DNA of 64,000 nucleotides from Posidonia oceanica (GCA_037176725.1 JAZBRS010000044.1:3100001-3164000), one strand, 5' to 3'; positions 11,655 through 23,830 are shown, counted from the stretch's first letter. Notes: generated from the letters alone by a model not told the origin. Program-made: numbers and translations.

Positions 11655-14600
11655 TGTTGACACCCCATTTTGACAGGCTGAATCGTTTGGAACCTTCTGG
11701 TGGCTGCTGGACCCGAATCTGGACCCAAATCCACACTTCCCTCTCCTTCTTTCCCCTCAAAACAAGTCCAAACCTGACCTAGGATTACCCCCCTTTCCCG
11801 AATCTGAAAACCAACCAAAATCCATAGGAAAACTCACCCCTGATGACTTAGCAAATCCACCAAAAAGCCTGCAAAAATTCAAACCAGACCCCTCCCAAAA
11901 ACCCTAGGAAACTTAGGCAAAAATACCCTTTTTCTACACCTCAAAACTTCCTCAAAATCAAACCAAAACTAGAAACCCTAGACCCCACACCCGCCAAGTT
12001 TCACCCCTTTCCGAGACTCCTAAGCCTTCCATTTGCTTGAATAATCGTTTTCTCTCTCCGGGATTATCGTTTTCTCTCTCCTCTCTCTCTCCTGATTATC
12101 GTCTCTCTTTGCATCCCCTTCTAGCCCTTTTTCTGGCTTGGCTGTGGGCCCCCTTTGTACTCCTTTCCCTTCTCTATCTTATTCCTATTTTTATTTTATT
12201 TTTAACATTTTCCCTGAATTTTAAAAATCTTTTCCCTCAAACCTATCTCTTTCCCCTTTTATTCTCCTTTTTCCCTTTTTCTTCTTCTTTTCCTTTTCCT
12301 TCTTCTATCTTTTGCAAAAACCCATAAAAATCCTTAAAAATCTGTAAAACCCCAAAACATAAAAGAAACAAATCAGAATTCCAAGAAAAGCAACTAAAAA
12401 ACATTAAACAAATGATTAAAAACTCAAACTTAACTAAATCAAGCTAAAAAGAAAACCAAGCATGCAAACTAAAAAATGCAAAACAAACTAAAACAAAATA
12501 TTGTAAAATCAAGTAAAAAACTGAAATAAAGTCAGAACCTACCAAAAATAAAAACCCCACTAAAAGAATTAAAAAACAAACCCTAAAGAGAAGAATTAAA
12601 AATCAAACACTAAAACAAGTAATTAAAGGAGGCAAAAGACTTAACCTAATAAACATAAGAAAGAAACAACATAAAACTTAATTAAAAAAGGAAAAGATAA
12701 TACAGTTGAAAGACTTAAAAAAACACTTAATCAAATCAGAAGAATCCAACTAAAAAACATCAAGAAGAATTAACAAATAAAAGATCAAGACATAATTCAA
12801 AAGACTTAAGAAAAGAAAACCTTAAAAGATTAAAACTAAAAGCCAAAACCCACTCTAATTAATATAAAAATAAATCCTAAAAATCCTAATTAACATCCTA
12901 AAATACTTAACAAGAAAACACAATTTTAAAAACAATTTAAAAAGATTTAACCAACACTTAGTCAAGTGGAAAACGAATTAACAACAAAAGAAAGCCCTAA
13001 AACCCTAATCAAGCCTAAAACACACTAATTAACCTAAAAACAGTCATTAAAAAATCCAATTAAACACCTAACCTACAACCCAATTCATCTAATATTTTTG
13101 TTTATTTTTATCTTATTTTTTTTCTATTTCATTTCTCCTCTTTTCCCTCTCTTTCTTTCTCTCTTCTCAATTTTCTTTTCTTTTCTTCCTTACTAGGCTC
13201 ATCAGCCCGTTACCCTGTTTTTTCTTTTTTTCAAATTCCGGCCCGGCCCGCAGCTACATCACCATCTTCCTCCTTCCCTCCTCCCGCGAGCTGCTACAGG
13301 GATCGCTGGCCTGCAGCTCTGCAACGGCCTGCCACCTCCTGCTCGAGCCAGACTGGCGCGCCGAACTTCGACCGTGCTCCTGCCATCGCCACTCCGCGGC
13401 ATTCAATGACCGGCAGACCTGCAAAGCCAAGGATGGAAGTCATCAGAATTCAGAGGAGAAAAGGAGGAGGAGTCAGGCCTGAAACGGGAGGAGGAGAGAG
13501 GAGAAAAGGTTGAGAATTGATCCGGGAGAGGGACGGAGAGCATTCCAGTGGAATCCCCAGCGAGAGAGAGGGCGGAATTTCCTCTGAAATCCACCGAGAA
13601 ATTCAGACCTTCGGCCTCTTCCTTCCACAGCGAACCAGAGGCCGAAACTCCTCCAAAACAACCCGAGATTCGTCCCCCAATCTCACCCAAGCCTCCTGCA
13701 ACTCTTCCCCTCCTTTCTACACCGGAAACAACCCACATTTCGCCTGAATCCACCTGAAACCCAACTGGAACCCAACTCTCTTCCCTTCTGGAATTCCCCG
13801 CACTACAGTCTACCACATCCTCCCAAACTCGGCCCCGTTATTCGCCAAAACACCACCTTCCAGAAGCACCCGACCTTCAGCCTTCTCCCCCACCACAGAC
13901 GAAACCTTCCACCACAAACACCTGCGGCCATTTCTGACCAAACTTCATTCCATCTTCAAACTCACGCCACACGCTCCAGAACCCTCAGCCAACCATCCAG
14001 ATCCCTTCGCCGGACCTCCAGCAGTCCTCCGGAAGGCTCCATCCAAGCCAGAGAGCGACAGCCAGCTCCCCCAGCCTCCGGCAGCTCACAGTCGACCCAC
14101 AAGCGCCGGATCTCTTGTCAAGCTGCAGAGCTTCCACCTGATCGTCTGGGAAGCATCGGAGCATCGTCCTAAAGAAGCTCCAACCGTCACGAGCCCCCGG
14201 AGTCCACCGCAGCAACCAGACGACGTCCGCCGACCATCTCCGGCACTGCTGAGGTCGGGAGGACACATCGGACACGACGACAGGTAATAACTGACCTCCC
14301 CTGCTCTCTCTCCTCCTCCTGCTGCCTCTCCGCCGGTCGGAAGCCGCTTCCGCACATTCCAGACGCTCCTGCAGCTCGCCGACCTTCCTGTCTTCTCCGG
14401 CGCCGGCCACTTGTCTTCCGGACGTTCCAGCCAGTGCGACGCCGCCCCGATGGTCTCCAGAGCTCCGCACAGTCGCCGACAGCCTCCTCCGCCCTCCTGC
14501 GCGTCTGCAAGCACCCTGTGCCGGCGGTGCTGAGCTCCGGTGGTCACTGCTACAGCGCAAGCCACCGCCGGCAGTTCACTATTCACTTATTTTTCTAGTT

Positions 14601-15734
14601 ATAAGGTTTTTATGCAAACATTACATTATTGCCTTGAGTTTTTCCATTTTTGCATTTTAGTTCTCTGTTCATTAATTTTGCTTAGTTTTCAATTAAATAC
14701 CATGCTAAATTGCAACTTATGTTTCTGTTTTTCTATATTTGCATGATAGTCCATTTACTGTGTGTTTCAGTTATAAAATATTATGCTTTAGTCCCTCTAC
14801 TTTACATTATTGCACTTAGGTCCTGTTTTAAATCAGTCTATTTAATTGCATGTATTTTACCATATAAAATTGCATTCTGGGCCCCTCTAGTTTTTTATAT
14901 TTACTGTCTGATCCTCTGAACTGTAGTAACTTAGGTTTTATTTCTGATTTTTGCATACTGCATTGCTTTTTTCACCTTCTGGTTTTGCATATTTGCATGT
15001 AGGTCTATTTTAAATGGACAGTAACCCTTTTGCATGCATATTAGCTTACTACATTGCATTTTCAACCCTGCATCTTTTAAAAATTGCATATCAGTCCCCA
15101 GACCATGATTCCAGAGCATGTTTTCCATATAAAATTGCATATCTGACCCCTGCATGATTTAAAAATCACACATAGATCCTTGCGTCTTTCAAAAACCATG
15201 TAAAAAGACTGTTTTGCCCCTAAGTTGCATTTTAACTCCTATGCTTGCGAAATTGCATGTAGACCCTCCACTTGCATTCCCGGACTCCCCAGAACCCCGT
15301 TTTCTGGAAAATTTGCTTTTTAGCCCCTTTCTTTTCCAAAAATGCTTTTGAATTCCTGTTCTTTCCAAATTGCTTTTCCTTGTCTTTTCTTGCTTTGCAT
15401 GCATTCTTGCACTCATTTAATCTTGCATTTTAGCATCCCCTTTGCACACACTAAGCACTTTTAACTCCCCTTCACTTGGGAGGACCTTCAACACACCCCT
15501 AGGACCTCCTGAACACCTGGATCTGTTCTTCTCCCCTGTTCTGGCCCTTCTGCTCCGAAGCTGCGACATCTTCCAATCCGACCGTTGGATCTCCTCAAGT
15601 AAGCTGCCCAGGCGACCGCAGCGAAGCGCTCTTCAGCATGGACCAAGCAGATCTCCGATCAGACTCCCGGATCTCCAGGTATGTCCTCCTGAACCCCTGC
15701 ACTGCATTCATTTGCATGCCATTTGCATCGTTTT

Positions 15735-16560
15735 GCGTGCCTTTAGTTTTCTCGCCTCGTTTTGCGTGCAGTCTTGTTTTCTCGCACCGTTTTGCGTGCC
15801 CTTTAGTTTTCTCACCTCATTTTGCGTGTGGTCTTGTTTTCTTGCACCATTTTGCTTGCCACTTCTTCGTCTTGCACCGTTTCGCGTGCCCTTTAGTTTT
15901 CTCTCTCCGTTTTGCGTGCCCTTTAGTTTTTTTCGCTCCGTTTTGCGTGCCGCTTCTTTGTCTTGCACCGTTTTGCGTGCCCTTTAGTTTTCTCGCTCCG
16001 TTTTGCGTGCTTTCAAGTTTTCTTGCACCGTTTTGCGTGCCGCTTCTTCGTCTTGCACCGTTTTGCGTGTCCTTTAGTTTTCTCGCTCCGTTTTGTGTGC
16101 TTTCAAGTCTTCTCGCTCCGTTTTGCGTGCCGCTTCTTTGTCTTGCACCGTTTTGCGTGCCCTTTAGTTTCCTCGCTCCTTTTTGCGTGCTTTCAAGTTT
16201 TCTCGCTCCGTTTTGCGTGCTTTCAAGTTTTCTCGCCCCGTTTTGCGCGCCCTTTAGTTTTTTCGCTCCGTTTTGCGTGCCGCTTCTTTGTCTTGCCTCG
16301 TTTTGCGAGCAGTCTTGTTTTCTTGCACCGTTTTGCGTACCCTTTCGTTTTCTCGTCTCGTCTTGCGTGCCCTTGTTTTTCTTGCCCGGTTTTGCGCCCT
16401 TCTTTCGTTTTCCACACTATTTTGCGTTCTTGTTCCGTTCCTTGCATCATTTGCACTTCAACCTTGTTTTCGCATCTTTTCGCATTCTTGTTTCGTTCCT
16501 CGCACCGTTTTACGCTGTTTCTTCTTGCATGTCGCTTGCATTGCTTGTTTTCCCCGCTGT
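15735..16560 (+). repeat. 30-bp tandem array inside LTR B
   Basis: About 27 units of the 'cgttttgcgtgccctttag' type, alternating with units carrying 'gctttcaag' or 'gccgcttcttcg' variants. The 30-bp period keeps frames open on both strands (for example an apparent 319-codon ORF at 15638-16597), but composition and lack of frame conservation argue against a protein. Confidence 0.85.
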
Positions 16561-16817
16561 TTTGTTTTATCGCCCGCATTTGCATATAGGGCAGTGATGC
16601 TTACTGTCCGGAGTTCTCACGAGGCAGGTTTCGCCCGGTTCGGAACACAGACAGCGTTGCTGAGCGCTTAGATTGCACGTTTACTTCCTTGCATCTTCTT
16701 TCATCACTTAAAGCACACCTTTGAGCATTTAGATAGGCATTCATGGGCACTTAGGCATTCAAAGTCTGCATTTCCCTGCATATGCGAGCGTAAGCCTAGA
16801 AAGACCGATTCTCGGGC

Positions 16818-16870
16818 GTGTCGGGGGTGCCTAACACCTTCCCCGCACGTAACAGGAGTCCTTACCCTCT
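16818..16870 (+). promoter_or_regulatory. Conserved LTR block with GGTGCCTAACACC inverted repeat (LTR B)
   Basis: Same conserved block as at 7748-7800, nearly base for base. The PBS-like TGGCGACTCC follows at 17041-17050 with the same spacing. Confidence 0.5.
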
Positions 16871-17215
16871 CTTGGCCCGCAATGACCATACTGCCCTTGT
16901 CCTAGGCACGAGTCACATCATTTGCATTCATTTGCATTTCATTTCTTTTGCATTGCCCTGCATTGCATCTTTTGCTTGGTTTTGCGCGATTATTCACGCA
17001 TTTCCCTGGTTTTCCTCGTCTTCCGATTTAATAGACTTGGTGGCGACTCCGATTTTGTCTTATCTTCTTCTTTTCTTTCCCTTTTTCCCTCTTTTAAATG
17101 TTTACGAGTTAGGTCTTCCTTCTCGGACATAGCTGCTAATAGTGAGCCTGATTCCGATCGGTGCACGCAAGCTTTGGCATCGTGCATGGACGATCCGAAC
17201 ACTGGGATTACTACA

Positions 17216-17220
17216 ATTAG
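17216..17220 (+). repeat. Target site duplication ATTAG, right copy (LTR B)
   Basis: Matches 11650-11654 exactly and directly follows the terminal CA of solo LTR B. Confidence 0.9.
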
Positions 17221-18620
17221 TTAATTAGGTTTGAAGGGATTTAGTTTTGATTAGGGTTTTTAGGGTTTTCTTTGTTTTTGATTTGTTTTTTATTTTGATT
17301 AAATGTTTGTTAAGTCTTTTAAGTTGTTTTTTTTAATTATGTTTTTCTTGTTATGTACTTGGGGTGTTAATTAGGGTTTTTTAAAGTTTGTTTTTAGATT
17401 AATTGGGGTGAGTTTTAGACTTTTGATTTTAGTCTTTTAGGGATTTTTGTTAGGTCTTTTTTAATTTGTTTTTGTTTGTTAATTTCTTTTAATATTTTTT
17501 ATGTTAGGTCTTCTTGTTAAGTTTTTAATTAAGTGTTTTTAAATTTTGATTGTTTGTTTTTATTTTTTAATTAAGTTTTCAATTTTTCTTTTCAGGGTTG
17601 TTAAGTTAGGTTTTTCCTTCTTAATTATTAGCCCTTGCATTTCTTAAGTGTTTTCTTTCTTTTAGGATTTGTTTTCTTGGTTGTTTTTAATAGGATTTTA
17701 CTTTTACCTGTTTTGATTACATTTTGGTTTTTTTCCTTGATTTTACAGTATTTTCTTTTTGTTTGTTTTGCATTTTTTTAGTTTGCATTCTTGGTTTTTG
17801 GCTTTAGTTAGATTTAGTTAGGCTTTGGTTTTTTAATTGTTTGTTTAAGTTTTTAATTATTCCTTTTAGGGTTTTGATTTGCTTTCCTTTTGTTTTAGGA
17901 TTTTAGAGGTTTTTAAGGATTTTTTAGGGATTTAGTAAGAGAAAGGAAAAGAAAAGGAAAAGGAAGAAGAAAAGGGAGAAATGGAGGAATAAAGAGGAAA
18001 GAGAGGAGTTGAAAGAAAATAATTTTTTGAAAGTCAAAGAAAATGCTAAAAATAAGATAAAAATAAAAATAAGATTGAGAACAGATAGATGCACAAGGGG
18101 GGTCCACAGCCAGGCAGGATAAAGAGAGAGAACGGGGTGAAAAGAGGGAGGATAATCAAGAGAGAGAGGAGAGAGAAAAGAATAATCTAGGAGAGAGAAA
18201 AGGATAATTTGGGTAAATGGAAGGGTTAGAAGTTTTGGAAAGAGGTGAAATTTGGGGAGTGTGTGGCCTAGCGTCTCTAGTGTTGGACCTAGGGCTTTGG
18301 TTTAGTTTTGAGAAAGTTTTGGAAGGGTTTTGAGGTGTAGAGAAAGGGTAGTTTGACCTAGGTTTTCTAGGGTTTTTGGGAGTGGTTTTGGTTTGAAATT
18401 TTCTAAGTGTTTGGGTAGGTTTGCTAAGTTGGGAATGGTGAGTTTTCTTATGGTTTTTGGGTAAGTTTTGGGCTAGGGAAAGGGGTGTAATTTTAGGTCA
18501 AATTTGAGCTTGTTTTGAAGGGTAGGATGAAAAGGAATGTGTGGTTTTAACCTAGGTTTGGATCCAGAAGTCGCCAGGAGATTCCAATTGATTCAAGCCT
18601 GTCAAAATGGAGTGTCAACA
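17216..18620 (-). repeat. LTR D, 5' end segment (minus strand)
   Basis: Aligns with LTR C from about 53785 to its start at 55187, including the TTAGGG-rich part, the GA-rich part near 17935-18200 and the terminus. On the minus strand LTR D starts at 18620 with TGTTGACACTCC. No polypurine tract lies beyond it (18621 onward reads gcagcggac), so this LTR is either the 5' LTR of a minus-strand element or a solo LTR inserted into element E. The candidate target duplication is GCAGC at 18621-18625; its partner is outside the window. Confidence 0.85.
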
Positions 18621-18691
18621 GCAGCGGACAAAGAGCAAACCCTTTCCTTAATCAAATCTGTCTTCACGGGCCCGAGCCTCGGGAAATGGAC

Positions 18692-19548
18692 CTACAGCCA
18701 CTTGGAAAGAAGGAAAGGAGAGCCTATAAAATCCCCTCCGGTGGAAACACTGGTCAGGCCAAGATATGTGGCAGCAAGAATGGCTACCGAAGGAGAGCAC
18801 CAGAAATGCTCAGTAAGGCCTATCAAGAACTCAGTATGATAGACATCTAAGGAGAAATCCTTGGTGACAAATAAAGTAAGGCCTCCAATCAGTAAATGCA
18901 GACACACCAACAGCTGATCTTGAGAGGCAGATTCCTCAATCCGCCGGAAGCTGAAGTACAAATGCATCAAGTTGAGTCTGCGACCTCTGATCACTGGGAA
19001 GGTAGGCGAAAGGGTGAAGATACGGTCTATATATGTTTGCATATCTGCTGTTCCATGCGGCAATGGGAAGTCAACATCTGGCCAGGCCGCTCCAATCTGA
19101 GTTACACCGAGCAGGTCATGAACATCCTCTACTAGGATTGTCGCCTCACAGCCTCCAAAGAAGAAAGTATGAATCTCAAGACTCCAGAAGGCGCATGAGG
19201 CATGAAGCAGGGGCCAGTCCAAGTTTGTGCCCATTAAATCCAAAAGTCCGTCAAAGCACGTACGGGCCAAAACAGATTTCCTCTCTCGAGCCCAGAGCAC
19301 AAAGTCCTTCACCCAAGTGGAGTAGTAGGGGAAGTCATTGTCAAAGCAAGGTGTCTTGGTAAAATTGAGGATCTCCTGCAAAGAAATTCAGAAGCATGAG
19401 GAACAAAGGAATGTGAAGGGTCTAATGAAGAAGATCATACCTTCCCCGTCTTGATAAGGGACATCATATGCCCTTCAATCACTTCCAAAGGTTTTACGAC
19501 CCCCTTCTTGTTGTGCATGAAGACATTGGAGACTGAGCTAGAAGACAT
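18692..19548 (-). pseudogene. Antisense PMD-like gene 1 of element E (two exons)
   Basis: Exon 1 runs from ATG at 19548 to about 19441 (36 codons). A pyrimidine-rich intron of about 65 bp ends TTTGCAG at about 19376, and exon 2 runs to a stop at 18692. The protein (about 260 aa) has the PMD-type core: a segment with FWSLEIHTFFF near residue 100 followed by 'ILVEDVHDLLGV', then an LLIGGLTLF motif near residue 200. It is a clear paralogue of gene 3 (25298-24082), sharing the intron position and the motifs HTFF, ED/EEV..LLG and LIGGL.LF. The intron 5' border appears to have lost the canonical G, suggesting decay. The product is shorter than gene 3 and stops about 70 bp before LTR D, so the C-terminus may be truncated. 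Molecular function unknown. Confidence 0.6.
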
Positions 19549-19644
19549 GAAAGCAAAAGAGAGGGAAGAAAGAAGCACAAATCAGGAAGAAATCAGTAGA
19601 GAGAAAAAGGAGCAAGTATGCATGAAAATCAAAGGGGTGGCCAA

Positions 19645-19655
19645 GCTTTTATAAG
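19645..19655 (-). promoter_or_regulatory. TATA box candidate for antisense PMD gene 1
   Basis: On the minus strand the sequence reads CTTATAAAAGC, 97 bp before the ATG at 19548. The spacing matches that of the equivalent box of the middle gene (23664-23674). Confidence 0.5.
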
Positions 19656-19783
19656 TACAGGAGGATCGTCGGAAATCTTTCACGCGGACTTTGAGAAAAT
19701 TTCGCAAGCATTCCGGAAGATTAGACAAGAACAGGAAAGGAAAGAAAAGTTTCTGGGCTCACTTCGTTGTACGCGAGACATTG

Positions 19784-19902
19784 CGCGTCCAATGTTAGCC
19801 ACGCCATTTGAGGCGTATAACGTTTAGAGCAGCTACCGGCATTGGACGCAAGCATTCAAGCGGATAACGTTGGCCGCAGAAGATAAGGCGTATAACGTTT
19901 TA
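19784..19902 (-). promoter_or_regulatory. ACGT-motif cluster upstream of PMD gene 1
   Basis: Five related motifs lie within 120 bp: gcgtccaatgttagc, gcgtataacgttta, cattggacgc, ggataacgttggc and gcgtataacgtttta. They share the core AACGTT or its half-sites TTGGACGC / GCGTCCAA and resemble halves of the palindrome GCGTCCAACGTTGGACGC found in LTR F. Confidence 0.5.
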
Positions 19903-20376
19903 TCAGTGACTTAAGTTACTGAACTTGGCTGGATTGCCTCCTAATCCGTGATTGAGTTGCATGCGCCCGTTTTCCCCATTCCAGAGGTTTAACTAAGTTG
20001 AAATACACGTGTGAGCATTGGTTTCATATTTTTTGGACATCCGGGCCAGTCAGAATCTCTGGTTGCTCGTTTCATCAAGTAAATGGCTCGTTAAGGTGAC
20101 AACGACTTCAAAATTTAATTCTTAAGCTTCCAGGTGAAATCTTTCCTTATGACTATGTCATTTACATACTATTTCACTTGAATATGCTGGTTTCAAGTTA
20201 ATTTGAATTAAGGGCCATAATTTTACCATATTGGTCACTTAAGCTCACTTTGGCTTTGAGAAAGGTAATTTAAAAGAAGTATTTGACAAGTTTACTGAGT
20301 GTGCAGAAATCTATATCATTTCATACTATACAATTGTTCTACAAAATCACCGGGGCATACCCCTGAAGTACAAAAG
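19903..20376. other. Intergenic DNA between PMD gene 1 and the middle PMD gene
   Basis: AT-rich, without a credible ORF. It should contain the 3' untranslated region of the middle gene (minus strand, from 20376 leftward). No clear polyadenylation signal was identified. Confidence 0.4.
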
Positions 20377-23300
20377 CTAGGGAGCACTCTCTCCCTCACC
20401 CTCAGGAACTGAAGCGGGAGCTGAAGCAGGAGCCGGAGAAGGGGCAGTAGGAGGACGAGGCAACTGTCGAACCGAAGCGCCTGACGGGGCCCTAGAAATA
20501 GACCGAGAATGGTGGCTGCCCGACCGGTGGCTCGGTACAGAAGGAACATGCTCCCCAAGCCTAGCACCAGCTGAAAAAGCAAACCTCCGGTAGTGCCCAA
20601 GCTCAAGCTCGAGCTGGGAGATAACGCTCGCCGTGCCCTGGGAAGAGAAGCAGCCTAAAATATCAGATATAAGCAAGGACATGGAAGACATAAAGAAGCG
20701 CTGAATTAAATCATACCACCTGAGATCGGGCAATCTCAGTGTCCCTATCAACCACCTGCTGCTCTAGCTCTCGAATCTGAGCACTGCTAGTAGCGATTGT
20801 CCCCTCCAGCTCCTCTAACCTCCCGATAGAGCTGGCGGCTATGAAGTCACCAGCCCGCTCCCTCAGCTCGCCCTCTAGATAAGCAACCTATAAGCAATGG
20901 CGTCAAGACCAAGGGGATTTCAAAAGCAGAAACAAAATGAAAGCATATTTACCTTCTCCTGGAGATGGGAGATCTCCTTTGAGCGGTCCAGAGGAGGAGT
21001 ACTGCTAGTCGAAGGCTGAAAAGGAAGATTCAAGTCAGTGGCAATTCATAACCAGACTATAAAAGCTACTTGTGAAAATACCTGAGAGGCAGAAGCCCGT
21101 AGACGGTCAATCTCCCCGGTCAGAATGGAGAGCTGCTGGGTCAAGTGGCACTCCTGCTGAGCCCGCTCGTCGGCCGCCTTGAGCTGCAAAAGAAAGAAAG
21201 CAATTTAGCCAAATTGAATTAACAGCCTACAAAATGAAATTCAAAAGCTCACCGCTATCTCCAGCTGAGCTCGAGAAGACTGAACCTCCTCCAACAGGGC
21301 CGCACGGGAAACCACCGCCTCTCTGGGATCTATGTCCCCCAACGGAAGGTTCTCGCGCCCAAGGAAGTGGGACCGGTGGAAGATCATTAGAGAGGAAAAC
21401 TCTCGGTCTATCCACTCAGCCCACTCCGCTTCGTCCTCCTCTGTACCATCCGTCGGAGCGGGGGAACCACAACGGGCCCAGTCCAGGAGCTGTGGGCCGT
21501 AGACATCCACCCAGTGGCGAGCACGGCTGCCCCCGCCATGTGTCTCTCGCCAAACTCGGTGTGGAGGAGGTGAAGGCTGAACCTGCCGGCGCCCTAACTG
21601 TCGTACCGCCCTACCAATCTACTGGAAGTGACAGTGGTTCCAGTAGTGGATCCATACGTCCCGGTCGAAAATAGCCCGATCACGGGCAATCTCGGGGACG
21701 TCTGCATGCTCCCCTCAGCGTAGGGACGCCAAACCACCTGAAAAGAGCAATACATGTCAGCAAGCAGCATAAACAAATAAATAGAAGCTGAAATTAAAAG
21801 AAGCAAGTTACCTGAGTCGGGACAAGAAGCTCGAAAAGCAGACGACCGACATAGCAGTTGTCATCTGCTAGCTCGAGAGCCTACTCAGCAGCAGCCCAAA
21901 ATAGTCTCCAGGGAAAGGGGACACCGGTAGGAGGAACCGGAGGAGGGGCAGGGTGTAGAAAGGCGAAGTGGTCCCACGCCCACATTTGCACGCAAAACAA
22001 GGAAGCTGTTAGCAAGAATATAATATCCAATGCAAGCTTAAATATGCAGATTTACCTGAAGGAAGGGCAGGTTCCGGCCCAACTGGCGAGAACTGCCGTC
22101 GGTGAAGCGGAATAGGGTGGAGTACAAGTGCGCCAAGCTCGCTGCACTCCAGGCGTACTCTCCTACATGCTCCAGGTCCGCTAGAAGAGGAAGGAACCAC
22201 GCCGAGAGCTTCGAGGAGGAGTGCGAGAAGAGCACCTCCCCGAACAGCACCAGGAGGAAGGCCCGCAGTTGCTGGTCAGCCTCCACACCCAGTCCGTCAA
22301 CTGTCTCCGCCAGCTCACTCACCCGACGGACCGCAGAGGAGATCACCATGAGCTGCTCCCAGCTTATGGCTAACTGGCGTCCAACAAGCTCCTGCGCCAA
22401 AACCGAGTAGCTCGGGCGCACCCTCCCTATCACTGGTCTGCCCATGACCCGGAGATCAATCAGCCACGCCATGTCCTCAAGGGAGAGGACAAACTCACCC
22501 GCCCGTGTGACAATTGAGCTCGTTCGAAAGCTCCACTGCTCGGCAACCTCCTCCAAAAACATCGGAGGGAGAGGAAAGTCCAGGATGGACAAGAAATGCC
22601 CAAATCCCATCCGATCCAAGCACTCCTGCTGGAAAGAAGCCAACAAAGTGTAGGACCGGCGGACCTGACCCCAGTAGCAGCGGGTCACGGCCGGTGCTCG
22701 ACTCTACAAGCAAGCAGGATAACTGTCAGTCAGGATGAAATAATTGAGCAAAATAAGGAGAAAAGAATGAAAAATGTATACCTGCCCCTTGGAAGCCAGT
22801 GTGGCAGTGGCGTACTCTTATCGGGACACGTCCCTACGCGGTCCCAATGCCTGCACCTTGTCTTTGGGGATCTGCTCCCGCCAGTAGTCCGGGGGATCCC
22901 TCGCGACGCCCTCCGCCTCCCGTCGGATGAAGTCAACCATGTTCTGCCACCAACCGTCGTCCTCGCCAAACTGCGCAAGGAAGGGGTCGACTGGCCTCGC
23001 CTCGGGTACCTCCGAGGGCCCTGCCTCGTCTAGGCTGACCTCAGGCCTCGCCTCTGAGACTGTCTCCTCGGAATCCTCCAAACTAAAGGAAGTGCTGGAA
23101 CCGGAGACCGCCTTCGCCGTTGTCTCTACGGCCTCCCCGGAACTAGAGCCCTCCCCTACGGTGGCCTCATTGGCTGTCGCCTCGGCCTCCATGGCGTCGT
23201 CGCCAACCACCACCTTGGTCTCCGTGGAACCACCCACGGTAGCCCCTGTCTCCGCTCCCGTAGCCTCGGCATCGCCACCGGACGCCGCCCCGGGCATCGC

Positions 23301-23567
23301 CGCAGCACTATCGGCCTCCACGGCCACCCCAGCAGTCGGCCCAAGCATAGTAGCCACCGGACTTAGCCCAACAGCCGGCGGACCCGCTGCCACAGCCTCG
23401 CCGCCGCCTACCACAGCCTCACCGGCACCTCCTGCCACCCTCGCCGCCGCGTCCCGTGCCGCAACAGCCCCAGCCGCCGCTTCCATCGCCGTTTTGCCGA
23501 AAGGGGAGGGGCCGGTCCGAGCTTGTTTGGCCGCCCTCATGTAAAACTGAGATATGTGTCTCTCCAT
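20377..23567 (-). pseudogene. Antisense PMD gene 2 of element E: eight-exon PMD plus coiled-coil protein
   Basis: Starts at ATG 23567 and ends at TAG 20377-20379. Approximate exons: 23567-22782, 22703-22056, 21985-21812, 21737-21253, 21183-21082, 21015-20954, 20889-20720 and 20640-20377; most borders are GT...AG. Exon 1 encodes an Ala/Gly/Glu-rich region of about 230 residues, then WWQNMVDFIRREAEG. Exon 2 carries the PMD N-half (W-F-T...EFVLSLEDMAWLIDLRVMGRPVIG, shown here only by its landmarks), and exon 4 the RQLGRRQVQPSPPP segment typical of the PMD C-half. Exons 5-7 have heptad-like Leu/Glu/Arg composition and should form a coiled coil; exon 8 is Ser/Pro/Ala-rich. An in-frame TAA near the end of exon 1, a TAG in exon 3, a frameshift in exon 4 and a damaged exon 3 acceptor show it is not functional. 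Upstream it has a TATA box and ACGT motifs. Confidence 0.65.
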
Positions 23568-23663
23568 GTTCGCCGGAATGGGGAAGAAGGTCGCCAGAGT
23601 GGTTGCTGTCGCCGGAGAAGAAGAAGGGAAGAAACCAGATGGCCACCCGCAGCGTAGGACGAG

Positions 23664-23674
23664 GGTTTTATACC
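23664..23674 (-). promoter_or_regulatory. TATA box of antisense PMD gene 2
   Basis: The minus strand reads GGTATAAAACC, 97 bp before the ATG at 23567. An ACGT motif (gcgtacaacgttaaaa on the minus strand) directly abuts it upstream. Confidence 0.6.
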
Positions 23675-23677
23675 TTT

Positions 23678-23830
23678 TAACGTTGTACGCGTGAATCTCA
23701 GTGTCCAATGCCTCGGGAAGAAAGGATGTTATACGCGCTCTCTTACGTGTTCAACGTTTTGCGAGTTAAAATGTTAGCCGCTGGCTTTCCAGCGTATAAC
23801 GTTGGATGCTCCATTTTGAGCGTACAACAC
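23678..23830 (-). promoter_or_regulatory. ACGT-motif cluster upstream of PMD gene 2
   Basis: Motifs on the + strand are taacgttgtacgcg, gttatacgcgc, gttcaacgttttgcg, gctggctttccagcgtataa with cgttgg following, and gcgtacaac. The segment gctgg-cttt-ccagc can form a small stem directly beside the AACGTT core. Confidence 0.55.

Larger units (their letters stand above)
11655..17215 (+). mobile_element. Solo LTR B, 5561 bp
   Basis: A complete LTR with TG...CA ends (TGTTGACACC ... ATTACTACA) and perfect 5-bp flanking duplications ATTAG. No internal retrotransposon sequence lies beside it: both flanks are LTR D sequence that is contiguous in the paralogue LTR C near 53775-53790. It is therefore a solo LTR left by recombination between the two LTRs of an inserted element. 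It is homologous to LTR A but about 750 bp longer, with the main difference in the middle (about 13080-14570). Confidence 0.92.

Noticed and set aside
23419..23680. Overlapping + strand ORFs opposite PMD gene 2 exon 1 (for example 22927-23544)
   Set aside because: The minus-strand frame has a start, a TATA box and splice sites; the + strand frame is its GC-rich shadow.
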